Positions 6,686 to 7,632 of a stretch of DNA of 7,632 nucleotides are shown here, piece by piece. The stretch is from an uncultured Mycoplasma sp. (GTDB lineage Bacteria > Bacillota_I > Bacilli_A > Mycoplasmatales > Metamycoplasmataceae), in assembly GCA_949284615.1 (NCBI GenBank), contig CASDWL010000048.1, positions 1 to 7,632 of the forward strand, given 5' to 3'. The position numbers and the translations under genes were made by a program. Under the pieces are notes generated by a model that ran no database searches, was not told the origin of the DNA, and was given only the letters and a program-made list of their open reading frames with translations. Position 1 is the stretch's first letter. Each line of letters opens with the position of its first letter.

Positions 6686-7554
6686 ATATTTTCATTGATA
6701 ATTTTGGCCATTCCAATAATTGCTGCTTTATTTCCTTGTGTAGCTTTAAATAATTTATAAGATTGAATAAATTGATCAATTTTTAAGAAATCATTGATTT
6801 TATTTTGAATTTTTTCTAATGAAAAATATTGAGATTCACTAATTCCACCACCTATAATAATAGCTTCAAAATTCATAGAGGCGATTAAATTACTCAAACC
6901 ATTTGCAAGACCTGTATATCAATAATCAATAGTTTTTAAAATATCAACATCTTGTGAAGATAAAATATCATATGTGCTCATCTCTCTTTTATTAAATTCT
7001 TGCACTAATTTTATTAAACCTTTTGCAGAAAAATATTCTCCTCATCTTTGTCCATTATTTATATATTGAAAACCAACTTCTCCCGCAGTTCCATTTCCTG
7101 TGTATAAATTCTTATTAATAATAATCCCGCCACCAATATCTGTTCCTAATGTAATCATTAGTAAATTAGAGAAATTATTAAGATCTTTTTGGCTATATTC
7201 TCCTTGAGTTGCTGCATTAGCATCATTTTCAACAAATATAGGTTTATTAGTGTAAGGTTTTAATTCATCTCTTAAAATCAAATTATTATACTTTTTTATA
7301 TTTGCAGATGAGATTATTTGTGTTGTTTTAGAATTTACAATTCCTGCAGTAGAAATACCAATGGCTTCAATAGGATATTCATCACTTATTTCTTGAATTT
7401 TTTGACCAATTAATTTCATTAAATTTTTTGCATCATTTGTTTTGCCATCAAAATCAAATTTATCATTTTTTATAATTTCATAATTATTATCAATGATTGC
7501 CCATTTGGTAAAAGTTCCTCCAATATCAAATATTAGATATTTTTTATTTTTCAT
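6682..7554 (-). CDS. ROK-family sugar kinase
   Basis: Likely phosphorylates a free hexose or amino sugar with ATP in the cytoplasm. The 290-residue frame, with two TGA-Trp codons, has normal ROK length. DIGGTFTKWAI (10-20) is the phosphate-1 loop, ENDANAA (109-115) holds the catalytic Asp111, TLGTDIGGGI (135-144) is the phosphate-2 region, and IIIGGGIS is the adenosine motif near the C-terminus. There is no helix-turn-helix domain, so it is a kinase and not a ROK repressor. The usual zinc site (GH followed by CxCGxxGCxE) is missing: the equivalent stretch reads AGEVGFQYINNGQRWGEYFS, and the whole protein has no cysteine. ATG 7554 is set by ACGGAG at 7561-7566, six bases upstream. Beside nagA and nagB, a GlcNAc kinase is a fair guess; glucose, ManNAc or beta-glucoside specificity cannot be excluded. 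Confidence 0.93.
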
Positions 7555-7603
7555 AATGTACTCCGTAAAATTATTATCTATAATTAAAATAATAAATATA
7601 TGT

Positions 7604-7632
7604 ATTATAATATTTAAAAACTATTATGTTAA
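7604..7632 (-). promoter_or_regulatory. Promoter of the ROK kinase gene
   Basis: On the - strand, TTAACA (7632-7627) and TATAAT (7609-7604) are separated by exactly 17 bases. The -10 is full consensus and the -35 matches five of six. The predicted start, near 7597, leaves a leader of about 43 bases before the ATG. The -35 box touches the end of the window. Confidence 0.75.

Noticed and set aside
1..7632. tRNA, rRNA, CRISPR array, insertion sequence or phage genes
   Set aside because: No cloverleaf, spaced direct repeats, transposase motifs or terminal inverted repeats were seen on either strand.

Overview
The window is AT-rich bacterial DNA that must be read with genetic code 4, in which TGA encodes tryptophan. 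In-frame TGA codons fall at conserved positions in the PTS EIIC, DUF871, NagA, NagB, CutC-like and ROK genes, and each frame continues through them into recognisable family sequence. This, with the base composition and the PTS-based sugar metabolism, points to a Mollicute (Mycoplasma / Spiroplasma / Mesoplasma type). The genus cannot be fixed from the sequence alone.

Layout. 1-70: end of an upstream unit, closed by a strong hairpin terminator. 71-4140, + strand: a sugar PTS operon holding EIIB, EIIC, a small three-helix membrane protein of unknown function, EIIA and a DUF871 (MupG-like) phosphoglycosidase, closed by a bidirectional terminator. 4143-5969, - strand: nagB then nagA, overlapping and convergent with the PTS operon. 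5970-6058: a divergent promoter region with a perfect inverted repeat. 6059-6685, + strand: a divergent CutC-family protein, probably translated from a nearly leaderless mRNA. 6682-7554, - strand: a ROK-family sugar kinase lacking the usual zinc motif, with its own promoter at the window's end.

How the genes fit together (inference). A lactose/cellobiose/chitobiose-family PTS imports and 6-phosphorylates an amino-sugar disaccharide. The DUF871 enzyme splits the phospho-disaccharide. The ROK kinase phosphorylates the free sugar. NagA deacetylates GlcNAc-6-P, and NagB turns GlcN-6-P into fructose-6-P plus ammonia. This is a complete route from a chitobiose-like disaccharide to glycolysis.

The striking observation is that three of these genes each carry a single inactivating lesion in an otherwise pristine frame. 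EIIC has an in-frame TAA at 1273. The small membrane protein has a +1 shift near 2121-2127. NagB has a -1 shift in an A6-T-G6 tract at 5621-5633. Either the pathway is being lost very recently, one tract is a phase switch, or the assembly has errors. The other five genes are intact.
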